Positions 1 through 8,193 of a DNA stretch of 64,000 nucleotides are shown here, piece after piece (position 1 is the first letter of the stretch; every line of letters starts with the position of its first letter). Where the stretch lies: NCBI RefSeq assembly GCF_016900095.1, contig NZ_JACJJP010000017.1:1-64000 (forward strand), read 5' to 3'. Source of the DNA: Gemmiger formicilis. GTDB lineage: Bacteria; Bacillota; Clostridia; Oscillospirales; Ruminococcaceae. Position numbers and translations under genes: made by a program. Below the pieces are notes generated by a model. It was given only the letters and a program-made list of their open reading frames with translations, was not told the origin of the DNA and did not search any database.

Positions 1-58
1 CGGCGGGCCGTAACAAAGCCTTGCGCGGGCACCGCTCCACCGCATCATGCCCGGCGGA

Positions 59-86
59 AACGGTTCGAGTCCTGTACCGCGCACCA
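59..86 (+). other. tRNA 3'-end-like segment
   Basis: A T-loop signature (GGTTCGAGTCC) followed by ACCGCGC-A-CCA looks like the 3' end of a tRNA, and a terminator follows directly. The 5 bp T stem would carry two mismatches, and no convincing cloverleaf can be drawn from the 58 bases before it. GCGCGG at 23-28 can pair with CCGCGC at 77-82, but that would give an RNA of only 64 nt. It may be the end of a tRNA that starts outside the window, or a decayed tRNA. Confidence 0.25.
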
Positions 87-93
87 CATCAAA

Positions 94-119
94 AGCCGGA
101 CGGTTGGTCCGGCTTTTTT
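94..119 (+). terminator. intrinsic terminator
   Basis: A perfect 8 bp stem (AGCCGGAC / GTCCGGCT) with a 5 nt loop is followed by six T. It ends whatever RNA lies at the left edge. Confidence 0.85.
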
Positions 120-138
120 GTTTTGCCTTGTCATCGCA

Positions 139-175
139 AAATCCCGCCCGCCCCTGCCTGGGGACGGGCGGGATT
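139..175 (-). terminator. terminator of the LysR gene
   Basis: A 12 bp stem (AAATCCCGCCCG / CGGGCGGGATTT) lies just past the stop codon of the minus-strand LysR gene. On the minus strand it is followed by T-rich sequence. Confidence 0.65.
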
Positions 176-181
176 TGTGGT

Positions 182-1057
182 TTACGGCTGCAATTTGGCG
201 AAGACTTCCCGGTAATAGGGCGCAAAGACGCTGTTTTTCTGCCACAGGAAGGTGAAATCGTGGGCCAGGGTGAAGTCCGGCAGATCAATCTGCTGCAGAC
301 TGCCCGCGGCCAGCTCTTTGGCTACCACCGACCGGTAACAGAAGGTGATGCCGCAGTTTTCCAGCACCAGGGCCTTGATGGCGTTCAGGCTGCCCAGTTC
401 CGCCAGGTGGGGGAAGTCCGCCAGGGACAGCCCCCGCTCCTGCAAAGCCCGCTGGAGCATCTCCCGGGTGCCGGAACCTTCCTCCCGCACCAGCAGGTGG
501 GCGTCCAGCAGGTCCCGCAGCCGGTGGGTGCCGGCAGCCAGCGGGTGCTCCGGCGCGCAGACGGGGAGCATCTCCTCCCGGGTATAGACCAGCCCGTCGT
601 AGTCCTGCCGGGGGTAGAAGCCTTCAATGACCGCAAAGTCGATCTCCCCCCGGTCCAGCATAGCCAGCAGGGCGTCGGTGTTGTTCACCACCATCCGCAG
701 CCGCAGGTCCGGGTCGGTGCGCAGCAGCCGGGCCAGGGGACCGGGCATCAGGTATTCTCCGATGGTCAGGGTGGCCCCGAAATGCAGGGTGCGCCGCCCG
801 GCCGCCGCCCGCAGCAACTCTTTCAGGTGCAGATCGTCGTGCCGGGCCGCCGAGGCGGTGCGCAGGAACAGGGTGCCCGCCTCGGTGAGGGAAAGCTGCT
901 TGCCCTCGTATGTGAAGAACCGGGCGCCGTACTCCGCCTCCAGGGCGCGGATATGCTGGGACACCGCCGGCTGGGTGATGTGCAGCTGTTCGGCGGCCCG
1001 GGTGTAGTTCATGGTCTGGCACAGCGCCAGAAAGGTTTCCACTTTATGGTCCAGCAT
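182..1057 (-). CDS. LysR-family transcriptional regulator
   Basis: A 291-residue LysR-type regulator. The N-terminal winged helix-turn-helix (about residues 1-60) has the family pattern, with TRAAEQLHITQPAVSQHI and a following LEAEYGARFF. The rest is a periplasmic-binding-like effector domain. It is divergent from a YeiH-type exporter gene 160 bp away, the same arrangement as yeiE/yeiH in enterobacteria. It therefore probably controls that exporter, perhaps in response to a sulfur compound or anion; this is inferred from position. A TATAA-N8-TTATA dyad with T-N11-A geometry lies between the two genes. Confidence 0.9.
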   Translation of the reverse strand: MLDHKVETFLALCQTMNYTRAAEQLHITQPAVSQHIRALEAEYGARFFTYEGKQLSLTEAGTLFLRTASAARHDDLHLKELLRAAAGRRTLHFGATLTIGEYLMPGPLARLLRTDPDLRLRMVVNNTDALLAMLDRGEIDFAVIEGFYPRQDYDGLVYTREEMLPVCAPEHPLAAGTHRLRDLLDAHLLVREEGSGTREMLQRALQERGLSLADFPHLAELGSLNAIKALVLENCGITFCYRSVVAKELAAGSLQQIDLPDFTLAHDFTFLWQKNSVFAPYYREVFAKLQP

Positions 1058-1120
1058 GGGGTTTTCCTCACCTTTCCATATATTTCCTTTATTTTAGGGA
1101 AAGTATAACACATTTTTATC

Positions 1121-1138
1121 TATAAATAAAGAATTATA
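1121..1138. promoter_or_regulatory. putative LysR-type operator
   Basis: An AT-rich inverted repeat (TATAA-N8-TTATA) contains the T-N11-A geometry typical of LysR sites. It ends two bases upstream of the -35 box of the exporter promoter, the usual activation position. Confidence 0.5.
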
Positions 1139-1140
1139 AT

Positions 1141-1169
1141 TTTACATAATACTGAAAACACCATATACT
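1141..1169 (+). promoter_or_regulatory. promoter of the YeiH-type exporter
   Basis: TTTACA and TATACT are separated by 17 bp in the divergent intergenic region. The -10 box lies about 49 bp before the ATG. Confidence 0.7.
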
Positions 1170-1217
1170 GGTCGACGGAGAAAATCAACCAACCGACTTA
1201 CGGAGGAGAATCATACC

Positions 1218-2246
1218 ATGGAAAACGTAAAGAAACTGCTGCCCGGCATCGGCGCCTGCCTGGTCATTGCGGTGCCGTCCTGGCTGCTGGGCAAGGCCTT
1301 CCCGGTCATCGGCGGCGCGGTGTTCGCCATCCTCATCGGCATGGTCATTGCCCTGTTCTACAAGAACAAGACCCTGACCCAGCCGGGCATCACCTACACG
1401 TCCAAGAAGATCTTGCAGTATGCGGTCATCCTGCTGGGCTTCGGGCTGAACCTGTCCGAGATTGCCCGGGTGGGCGCCCAGAGCCTGCCGGTCATCGTGT
1501 CCACCATTACCACCTCGCTGGTGGTGGCCTTCCTGCTGCAGAAGGTCCTGCGTCTGCCGGGCAACACCTCCACCCTCATCGGTGTGGGGTCCTCCATCTG
1601 CGGCGGTTCCGCCATTGCCGCCACCGCCCCGGTCATCCACGCCGATGACGACGAGATTGCCCAGTCCATCTCGGTCATCTTCCTGTTCAACGTGCTGGCG
1701 GCCCTGATCTTCCCCTGGCTGGGCGGCCAGCTGGGCCTGAGCAACGAGGGCTTTGCCCTGTTTGCGGGCACCGCCGTCAACGATACCTCCTCAGTCACCG
1801 CGGCGGCGGCTTCCTGGGATGGGCTGCATCCCGGCGCCAACGCCCTGGAAGGCGCCACCATCGTCAAGCTGACCCGCACCCTGGCCATCATCCCCATCAC
1901 CCTGGTGCTGGCCATCCTCGGCGCCGCCAAGGCCCGCAAGAGCGGCGAAGCCCAGCAGGGCAGCTTCTCGCTGAAAAAGGTGTTTCCCTTCTTCATCCTC
2001 TTCTTCCTGCTGGCTTCGGTCATCACCACCGTCTGCGTGGCTTCCGGTGTGGATGCTTCCCTGTTCCAGCCCCTGAAGGAACTGTCCAAGTTCTTCATCG
2101 TCATGGCCATGGCGGCCATCGGCCTGAACACCGACCTGGTAAAGATGGTCCGCACCGGCGGCAAGGCCATCGTCATGGGCTTTGTGTGCTGGGTTGCCAT
2201 CACCGGCGTGAGCCTGGGCATGCAGCATATCATCGGTCTGTGGTAA
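1218..2246 (+). CDS. YeiH/UPF0324-family putative exporter
   Basis: A 342-residue polytopic membrane protein of the YeiH family (Cons_hypoth698), often annotated as putative sulfate exporter. About ten hydrophobic segments are visible. Family-typical stretches include [24 protein letters not shown] and [14 protein letters not shown]. The start follows GGAGGAG with good spacing. It stands alone behind its own promoter, divergent from a LysR gene, and ends at a strong terminator. The substrate cannot be read from the sequence; sulfate or a related anion is only the customary guess. Confidence 0.85.
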   Translation: MENVKKLLPGIGACLVIAVPSWLLGKAFPVIGGAVFAILIGMVIALFYKNKTLTQPGITYTSKKILQYAVILLGFGLNLSEIARVGAQSLPVIVSTITTSLVVAFLLQKVLRLPGNTSTLIGVGSSICGGSAIAATAPVIHADDDEIAQSISVIFLFNVLAALIFPWLGGQLGLSNEGFALFAGTAVNDTSSVTAAAASWDGLHPGANALEGATIVKLTRTLAIIPITLVLAILGAAKARKSGEAQQGSFSLKKVFPFFILFFLLASVITTVCVASGVDASLFQPLKELSKFFIVMAMAAIGLNTDLVKMVRTGGKAIVMGFVCWVAITGVSLGMQHIIGLW

Positions 2247-2270
2247 GCCGGTTTTATACGTAAATCAAAA

Positions 2271-2316
2271 ACAGCCCCTTCCCCGTGGTTGTCACGGCGG
2301 AAGGGGCTGTCTGTTT
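2271..2316. terminator. bidirectional terminator
   Basis: A 12 bp stem (ACAGCCCCTTCC / GGAAGGGGCTGT) lies between the convergent exporter and lactate dehydrogenase genes. It has T-rich sequence downstream on the plus strand and A-rich sequence upstream, so it serves both. Confidence 0.8.
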
Positions 2317-2327
2317 GTATGGGCGGA

Positions 2328-3323
2328 TTACTCGTGGACTTCGTTCACCAGTTTTTCGCCCCGCTCAAAGGCGCGGGCGTTTTCCATGGTGGTGATGGCG
2401 ATGCTCTGCAGCGCCGTGCGGGTGAAGAAGGCCTGGTGGCTGGTGACCACCACGTTGGGGAAGCTGAGCAGCACGGGGACCACCTCGTTCTGCAGCACGT
2501 CGTCGGAGAAGTCCTCGAACACCTGGCCGTCCTCGTCCTCGTACACGTCCAGGCCCACACCCGCAAACTTGCGGGCGCGCAGGGCGTCGATGAGGGCGTT
2601 GGTGTCGATGAGGCCGCCCCGGCTGGTGTTGACCAGGATGGCATTGTCCCGCATCTTGGCGATGGTCTCGGCGTTGATCAGGTGATGGCTTTCGGCGGTG
2701 AGGGGGCAGTGCAGGCTGATGAGGTCGGCGGCGCGAAGCAGCTCGTCCAGCTCCACGTACCGCACAATGCCTTCCAGCTCGGGGTTGTGGTACTGGTCAT
2801 AGGCCAGCACGGTCATGCCGTAGCCGTGGCAGATGCGGGCCATGGCCGCACCGATGCGCCCGGTGCCGATGATGCCGGCGCAGGAGCCGTAGAGGTTGTA
2901 GCCCAGCAGGCCGTCCAGGGCAAAGTTGTTGTTGCGCACCTTGATGTAGGCCTTGCAGATGCGCCGGTTGGCCGCCTGGGCCAGGGCCATGGCGTGTTCG
3001 GCCACCGCTTCGGGGCTGTAGCCGGGCACACGCAGCACCGTGATGCCCAGCCGCTTGGCGGCGGCCAGGTCCACGTTGTTGTAGCCCGCGCAGCGCATGA
3101 GCAGTAGACGGATGCCCGCCTCGTGCAGGGCTTCCAGCACGGGGGCGGAGCAGTCGCTGTTCACAAAGGCGCAGACCGCGTCCCCGCCCTTGGCCAGGGG
3201 GGCGGTGTCCACGTCCAGGTTGGCAGCCAGGAACCGGATGGAGCAGCCGTAGTCCGGGTCGGCTGCCAGCAGCTCAAAGTACAGGCGATCATAGTCGCGG
3301 GTACCGTAAAAAACAATCTTCAT
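2328..3323 (-). CDS. ldhA: D-lactate dehydrogenase (2-hydroxyacid dehydrogenase)
   Basis: An NAD-dependent D-2-hydroxyacid dehydrogenase of 331 residues, the usual length for D-lactate dehydrogenase, reducing pyruvate to D-lactate in fermentation. The Rossmann motif GTGRIG is at residues 153-158. Catalytic Arg235 is in NTSRGGLID, the acidic residue is in GVGLDVYEDE, and His296 is in SHQAFF. The reading frame is open 32 codons further upstream, but MKIVFYGTRDYD is the family-typical start and follows GGAGAG. A TATACT box (3367-3372) and a perfect inverted repeat lie upstream, suggesting regulated expression. Confidence 0.92.
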   Translation of the reverse strand: MKIVFYGTRDYDRLYFELLAADPDYGCSIRFLAANLDVDTAPLAKGGDAVCAFVNSDCSAPVLEALHEAGIRLLLMRCAGYNNVDLAAAKRLGITVLRVPGYSPEAVAEHAMALAQAANRRICKAYIKVRNNNFALDGLLGYNLYGSCAGIIGTGRIGAAMARICHGYGMTVLAYDQYHNPELEGIVRYVELDELLRAADLISLHCPLTAESHHLINAETIAKMRDNAILVNTSRGGLIDTNALIDALRARKFAGVGLDVYEDEDGQVFEDFSDDVLQNEVVPVLLSFPNVVVTSHQAFFTRTALQSIAITTMENARAFERGEKLVNEVHE

Positions 3324-3394
3324 ATATACTCTCCTATAAAATAGTTCCTTTTTCGTATCCGCTGTTAGTATACCCGGATTCCCGGATATATTCG

Positions 3395-3408
3395 GTTGCT
3401 TATGCAAC
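3395..3408. promoter_or_regulatory. inverted repeat upstream of ldhA
   Basis: A perfect GTTGC-N4-GCAAC palindrome lies 23 bp upstream of a TATACT -10 box of the minus-strand ldhA gene, next to where its -35 would be. It does not match the Rex consensus. The binding protein is unknown. Confidence 0.4.
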
Positions 3409-3431
3409 GGATATGACAAAGTAAGAGAATA

Positions 3432-4577
3432 TCACAATTCTTGCCGGATGTCCACACAGACGATCTCGGTGCGGCCGGCGGTGCGCAGCTTGTAGCCCCA
3501 GGTGCCGGTGCCGCCGCTGACCACGGCGGTACAGGTATCGGTGATGCGCTTGCGGCCGTAGTTGACCTCGTTGTACCGGAACAGCCGGGCCACCAGCCCC
3601 GCGGGCCAGATCTGCCCGCCGTGGGTGTGGCCGCTGAGAATCACATCCGCCCCGGCCGCGGCGGCATCCCGCAGTTCCCGGGGTTCGTGGTCCAGCCAGA
3701 GGGTGAACACCCCGTCCGGGCCGCCGGGCTGCAGTTCGGCGGGGGCCAGGCGCCTGCCCTTGGTATCCAGCCAGTCCTTGCGGCCCACCACCCGCACCGG
3801 TGCGGCGTCCCGGCCGGAAAAGGCCACCAGTTCCCCGCAGTCTTCCAGGATGGTGACCCCGGCGGCGGCAAATTGTTCTTCCAGCTCCTGCCGGGTGTAG
3901 CTGGGGGTGTGCCAGTAGTGGAAGAAATCGTGGTTGCCCGGCACGAACCACTTGCCCCCGGGCATCTGCCACCGGCCGAACAACTCGCAGAAGGCGTCGA
4001 AATCCTGGCGGGAGGTGTACTCGTCAAAGATGTCCCCGGTGAGCACCAGCAGATCCGGATGCAGCGCCGCCACCCGGTCATACAGTTCGGGGATGCGGTC
4101 CCGGTTCATGGCGCCGGTGCCGGGGTGCAGGTCGCTGAGCTGCACCACCCGCAGCCGCCCGCCGGGCAGCGGCTTTTGGGTGGTGAGGGTGTAGGTGGTG
4201 GTGCACAGCTTCACCGCCTTGCGCCAGCCCCACAGCAGCAGCACCGCCGTGACCTCCCAGGCCAGCAGTCCCCCCTGCCAGGCCAACCGCCAGACCTGCC
4301 ACACCGGCCCGTCCGCCAGATGGGCCAGCAGGGTGATCAGGTCCCCCGCCGCGTACACCCCGCACAGCTGGGCCGCGGCGGCCAGCCCCACGCCCAGCGG
4401 GTCCCGGGCCACCCAGACCAGCACCGCCAGCAGCAGAAAGGGCAGCCCGAAGAAGAGCACCGGCATCCCGGTCAGCGGCCGCAGAAAGGGCAGGGCCAGA
4501 AAGTTCAGATACAGCACCAGCGCAATAAGCCCCTGCCCGATGCGGGGGATGACGAACTGGATGAAACGGTTGTACAT
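3432..4577 (-). CDS. membrane-anchored metallophosphoesterase
   Basis: A calcineurin-like phosphoesterase of about 381 residues with three or four N-terminal membrane helices (roughly residues 5-135). The catalytic domain shows all metal motifs: QLSDLHPG, LTGDIFDE, PGNHDFFH and LSGHTHGGQIWP. The layout matches YaeI/YkuE-type membrane phosphodiesterases, some of which act on lipid-linked substrates; the substrate here is unknown. The chosen Met (MYNRFIQF) has AAGGAAAGGA about 11 bp upstream. The gene precedes ldhA on the same strand, with a 108 bp gap holding an ldhA promoter, so the two are probably separate units. Confidence 0.88.
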   Translation of the reverse strand: MYNRFIQFVIPRIGQGLIALVLYLNFLALPFLRPLTGMPVLFFGLPFLLLAVLVWVARDPLGVGLAAAAQLCGVYAAGDLITLLAHLADGPVWQVWRLAWQGGLLAWEVTAVLLLWGWRKAVKLCTTTYTLTTQKPLPGGRLRVVQLSDLHPGTGAMNRDRIPELYDRVAALHPDLLVLTGDIFDEYTSRQDFDAFCELFGRWQMPGGKWFVPGNHDFFHYWHTPSYTRQELEEQFAAAGVTILEDCGELVAFSGRDAAPVRVVGRKDWLDTKGRRLAPAELQPGGPDGVFTLWLDHEPRELRDAAAAGADVILSGHTHGGQIWPAGLVARLFRYNEVNYGRKRITDTCTAVVSGGTGTWGYKLRTAGRTEIVCVDIRQEL

Positions 4578-4614
4578 GGCGGAGAAGTCCTTTCCTTGGC
4601 GGCGCAAACGCAAA

Positions 4615-4660
4615 CAGGCCGCCCCGCCGTGCCCGGAACGGACGACGGCGCGGCGGCCTG
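4615..4660 (-). terminator. probable terminator of nfnB
   Basis: A long GC-rich hairpin (16 bp arms, one mismatch) sits between the nfnB stop codon and the phosphoesterase gene. Only a weak T tract (TGTTTGCGTTT) follows on the minus strand. Confidence 0.5.
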
Positions 4661-4697
4661 CGGTTAGTATACGCCGGTTGGCGGCAGGTATGCGCGC

Positions 4698-6095
4698 TTA
4701 CTGGTTTTTGGCCTTGATGGCGGCGTCGATGGCCTTGGCGGCCTCCTTGCCGGCGCCCATGGCCAGAATAACGGTGGCGGCGCCGGTGACGGCGTCACCG
4801 CCCGCGTAGACGAAGGGACGGCTGGTCAGCCCGTCGGGGCCGTTGGTGATGATGCAGCCGTGCTTGTCGGCGTCCAGGCCGGGGGTGGTGGACCGGATCA
4901 GGGGGTTGGGGCTGGTGCCCAGGGCCATGATCATGGTGTCCACGTCCAGCTCGAACTCGCTGCCTTCCTTGACGATGGGACGGCGACGGCCGGAAGCGTC
5001 CGGCTCACCCAGTTCCATTTCCACGCAGGTCATGCCCTTGACCCAGCCGTCCTCGTCGCCGAGAACCTCCACCGGGTTGGTCAGGGTCTTGAAGATGATG
5101 CCTTCCTCCTCGGCGTGCTCCACTTCCTCCTTACGGGCGGGCAGTTCGGCCATGCCGCGGCGGTAGACGATGTAGACGGTCTCGGCGCCCAGGCGTTTGG
5201 CGCAGCGGGCGGCGTCCATGGCCACGTTGCCGCCGCCCACGACGGCCACAGCCTTGGATTTCTTGATGGGGGTGTGGGAATCGGGCAGGTAGGCCTTCAT
5301 CAGGTTCACGCGGGTCAGGTACTCGTTGGCGGAGTAGACGCCCTTCAGGCTTTCGCCCGGGATGCCCATGAACCGGGGCAGGCCGGCGCCGGACGCGATG
5401 TACACGGCCTCGAAGCCGTATTCGTTGAGCAGTTCGTCGATGGTCAGCACCTTGCCGATGACCATGTTGCACTCAATATCCACGCCCAGGTCCTTCAGGC
5501 CGTCCACTTCCTTCTGGACGATGTCCTTGGGCAGACGGAATTCGGGAATGCCGTACATCAGCACGCCGCCGGCCACATGCAGGGCCTCGTAGATGGTGAC
5601 CTTGTAGCCCATCTTGGCCAGGTCGCCGGCTGCGGTCAGGCCGGAAGGACCGGCGCCGATGACCGCTACCTTATGGCCGTTGGGTTCGGGCTTGACGGCC
5701 GGGGTATGTACGTTTTCCCGGTGCCAGTCGGCCACAAAGCGTTCCAGACGGCCGATGCCCACCGGCTCGTTCTTGATGCCGCGGACACACTTGCCCTCGC
5801 ACTGGTTTTCCTGGGGGCAGACACGGCCGCAGACCGCGGGCAGGGCGCTGGACCGGGCAATGACCTGGTAGGCGGCCTTGAAATCGCCCTTGGCCACCTC
5901 GGCGATGAAGCCGGGGATGTCAATGTCCACGGGGCAGCCGGAACGGCAGGGATGGTTCTTGCACTGCAGGCAGCGCTTGGCCTCGTTCACGGCCATTTCG
6001 GCGGTGTAGCCCAGAGCCACTTCCTTGAAGTTCTTGTTGCGGACGTTGGGGTCCTGGCTGGGCATGGGGCACTTTTTGGGATCCATGTTGGGCAT
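4698..6095 (-). CDS. nfnB: NADH-dependent ferredoxin:NADP oxidoreductase, large subunit
   Basis: A GltD-like flavoprotein of 465 residues, the length expected for NfnB of the electron-bifurcating transhydrogenase. Two [4Fe-4S] cysteine groups are present (Cys42/45/50/54 and 89/93/99/103), then the FAD motif IGAGPSG (146-152) and a second nucleotide-binding motif VVGGGNVAMDAA. It could be labelled glutamate synthase small subunit, but no GltB gene is nearby and its partner is an NfnA-type protein. The start has an AAGGAGGT site inside the end of nfnA; only one base separates the nfnA stop from this ATG, implying translational coupling. The cytosolic NfnAB complex links NADH, NADPH and ferredoxin pools. 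Confidence 0.9.
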   Translation of the reverse strand: MPNMDPKKCPMPSQDPNVRNKNFKEVALGYTAEMAVNEAKRCLQCKNHPCRSGCPVDIDIPGFIAEVAKGDFKAAYQVIARSSALPAVCGRVCPQENQCEGKCVRGIKNEPVGIGRLERFVADWHRENVHTPAVKPEPNGHKVAVIGAGPSGLTAAGDLAKMGYKVTIYEALHVAGGVLMYGIPEFRLPKDIVQKEVDGLKDLGVDIECNMVIGKVLTIDELLNEYGFEAVYIASGAGLPRFMGIPGESLKGVYSANEYLTRVNLMKAYLPDSHTPIKKSKAVAVVGGGNVAMDAARCAKRLGAETVYIVYRRGMAELPARKEEVEHAEEEGIIFKTLTNPVEVLGDEDGWVKGMTCVEMELGEPDASGRRRPIVKEGSEFELDVDTMIMALGTSPNPLIRSTTPGLDADKHGCIITNGPDGLTSRPFVYAGGDAVTGAATVILAMGAGKEAAKAIDAAIKAKNQ

Positions 6096-6096
6096 T

Positions 6097-6939
6097 TTAC
6101 TCGACCTCCTTCTTGAACAGGTTGCAGGCCTCTTCCCGGGCATGGGTCTCGAATTCCTTGTACATGGTGCCGCGGTGCATAGCCTCGTCAAAATCCACCT
6201 CAAAGCCGTCGAAGTCCGGCCCGTCCACGCAGGCGAACTTGGTCTGGCCGCCCACGGTCAGGCGGCAGCCGCCGCACATGCCGGTGCCGTCCACCATGAT
6301 GGGGTTCATGGAGACGATGGTCTTGACATTGTGGGGTTTGGTGGTCTTGACCACAAACTTCATCATGATCAGGGGGCCGATGGTGATGACCTCGTCGAAG
6401 GTTTCGCCGCCGGAAAGCTTTTCTTCCAGGGGCACGGTGACCACGCCCTTGCGGCCGTAGGAACCGTCGTCGGTCATGATGATGAGCTCATCGCAGCAGG
6501 CGCGGAACTCATCTTCCAGAATGACCAGGTCCTTGTCACGGAAGCCCACGATGCCGGTGACCTTGGTGCCCTGGGCATGCAGGGCCTGGGCCACGGGCAG
6601 GGCGATGGCGCAGCCCACGCCGCCGCCCACCACGCAGACCTTCTTGAGGCCTTCGATCTCGGTGGCTTTGCCCAGCGGGCCCACAAAGTCGTGGACAAAA
6701 CCGCCCTCAGGCAGGGTGTTGAGTTCCATGGTGCCGGCGCCCACCACCTGGAAGATGATGGTGACGGTGCCCGCCTGCCGGTCATACCCCGCAATGGTCA
6801 GCGGGATGCGCTCGCTGTCCGCCTTGGCGCGGATGATGATGAACTGCCCTGCCTTGGCCTTTTTGGCGATCAGCGGTGCCTCGATGACCAGCTCGGTCAC
6901 CGTGGGGTTCAGTTCGCGTCTTTTCACGATTTTGAACAC
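6097..6939 (-). CDS. nfnA: NADH-dependent ferredoxin:NADP oxidoreductase, small subunit
   Basis: A 280-residue ferredoxin-NADP reductase-like protein of the dihydroorotate dehydrogenase electron-transfer/SudB family. It has the FAD-binding RIPLTIA (44-50), the NAD-binding VVGGGVGCA (103-111), and a C-terminal [2Fe-2S] site with Cys222, Cys225, Cys237 and Asp218. The Asp ligand and the adjacent GltD-like partner are typical of NfnA (NfnS). Translation appears to start at GTG, preceded by GCGAGGG. It is the first gene of a two-gene operon; a TATAAT box on the minus strand at 7025-7030 may be its promoter. Confidence 0.9.
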   Translation of the reverse strand: MFKIVKRRELNPTVTELVIEAPLIAKKAKAGQFIIIRAKADSERIPLTIAGYDRQAGTVTIIFQVVGAGTMELNTLPEGGFVHDFVGPLGKATEIEGLKKVCVVGGGVGCAIALPVAQALHAQGTKVTGIVGFRDKDLVILEDEFRACCDELIIMTDDGSYGRKGVVTVPLEEKLSGGETFDEVITIGPLIMMKFVVKTTKPHNVKTIVSMNPIMVDGTGMCGGCRLTVGGQTKFACVDGPDFDGFEVDFDEAMHRGTMYKEFETHAREEACNLFKKEVE

Positions 6940-7323
6940 TGTTGTACCCTCGCTTTTCCTGCGGGCGGCGCGGCGCGTACCGGCCTGGCCCGGTAATGTT
7001 TGCCGGCTGTGGGGCAGTCGGCCTATTATAAGTTATTGTACGGCATTTTTTTCCGAAAGTAAAGCACAAAAACCGTGCCTTTGCCCCGGTGCAGAACAGG
7101 CAGGGGGCTTTTCCCGCGGCGGGTTTTGTGCTATAATTGAAAATTATCGTATCGGACCATGGTTTCCGGCGCTTGTTTTCGGCTTTTTTTGCGCATTTTT
7201 CACCCGCAAAGCCAAAAAAGGCATTGCGCCCAAAAACGGTTTGGTATAAGATAAAGGTGGAACAGATTCGGAAACCTTCCCCGGTAATACCGGGAGATCT
7301 TTCTGTTAAGAGGAGCGCGACTT
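6940..7323. other. intergenic region between nfnA and transketolase
   Basis: A 384 bp divergent spacer with no gene-like reading frame. It holds a minus-strand TATAAT (7025-7030) for nfnA and two plus-strand -10 candidates (7132-7137 and 7245-7250) for transketolase. The leader between them is T- and A-rich and can form an imperfect hairpin (GGCTTT / AAAGCC around 7170-7215). No known riboswitch is evident. Confidence 0.5.
7129..7137 (+). promoter_or_regulatory. extended -10 promoter of the transketolase operon
   Basis: TGCTATAAT is a perfect extended -10. No good -35 is visible, as expected for this promoter type. It would give a leader of about 180 nt. Confidence 0.55.
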
Positions 7324-8193
7324 ATGTTAAAACAAGATATGTTGCAGCTGAAGATGACTGCAACCCGCGTGCGCATGGGCATCATTGAAGCAACCCATGC
7401 CGCCAAGAGCGGGCATCCCGGCGGCAGCCTTTCGGCCGCGGATGCGCTGACCTATCTGTACTTCAAGGAAATGCAGATCGACCCCGAAAACCCGCAGGCC
7501 CCCGACCGTGACCGGTTCGTGTTGTCCAAGGGCCATGCGGCACCGGGGTTGTATTCGGTGTTGGCGGAGCGGGGCTTCTTCCCGGTGGAAGACCTGCGCA
7601 CCCTGCGCCATCTGGGCAGCTACCTGGAAGGTCATCCCAACATGAACACCGTGCCCGGCGTTGACATGAGCACCGGCAGCCTGGGGCAGGGCGTTTCGGC
7701 AGCCTGCGGCATGGCGTTGGCCGCGCGCACCCAGAAGAAGGACATCAACGTCTACACCATCATGGGCGACGGCGAGATCGAAGAGGGCGAATGCTGGGAG
7801 GCTTTCATGTTTGCTTCCCACTACAAGCTGGACAATCTGTGCATCATGATCGATGTGAACGGGCTGCAGATCGACGGCGCCACCAGCTCCATCATGAACA
7901 GCGAACCTCTGGACCAGAAGATGGACGCCTTCGGCTTCAACACCATCGTGTGCAATGGCAACTCCTTCAACGATCTGGAGCAGGCCTTTGTGCTGTTTGA
8001 CCGGTCCCACGGCAGCGGCAAGCCCACCTGCATGCTGCTGCACACCACCAAGGGCATGGGCGTCAGCTTTATGGAGAATGCCGTTGCCTGGCACGGCAAA
8101 GGCCCCAACGATGAAGAATACCAGCGCGCCATGGCGGAGCTGCAGGCTGCCCATGATCAGCTGGAGAAGGAGTATGAACAATGGCTGAAGTAA
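7324..8193 (+). CDS. transketolase, N-terminal subunit
   Basis: The thiamine diphosphate-binding half of a split transketolase, 289 residues. Family motifs are KSGHPGGSLS, SKGHAAPGLY and the TPP/metal site MGDGEIEEGECWEA. It acts with the next gene product to move two-carbon units between sugar phosphates in the non-oxidative pentose phosphate pathway. GAGGAG precedes the ATG. Its 3' end overlaps the next gene by 13 bp. Split transketolases are common in clostridia and archaea. Confidence 0.95.
   Translation: MLKQDMLQLKMTATRVRMGIIEATHAAKSGHPGGSLSAADALTYLYFKEMQIDPENPQAPDRDRFVLSKGHAAPGLYSVLAERGFFPVEDLRTLRHLGSYLEGHPNMNTVPGVDMSTGSLGQGVSAACGMALAARTQKKDINVYTIMGDGEIEEGECWEAFMFASHYKLDNLCIMIDVNGLQIDGATSSIMNSEPLDQKMDAFGFNTIVCNGNSFNDLEQAFVLFDRSHGSGKPTCMLLHTTKGMGVSFMENAVAWHGKGPNDEEYQRAMAELQAAHDQLEKEYEQWLK

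Noticed and set aside
4698-6095. Glutamate synthase small subunit (GltD)
   Set aside because: The coupled upstream partner is of NfnA type and there is no GltB gene, so NfnB is the better name.
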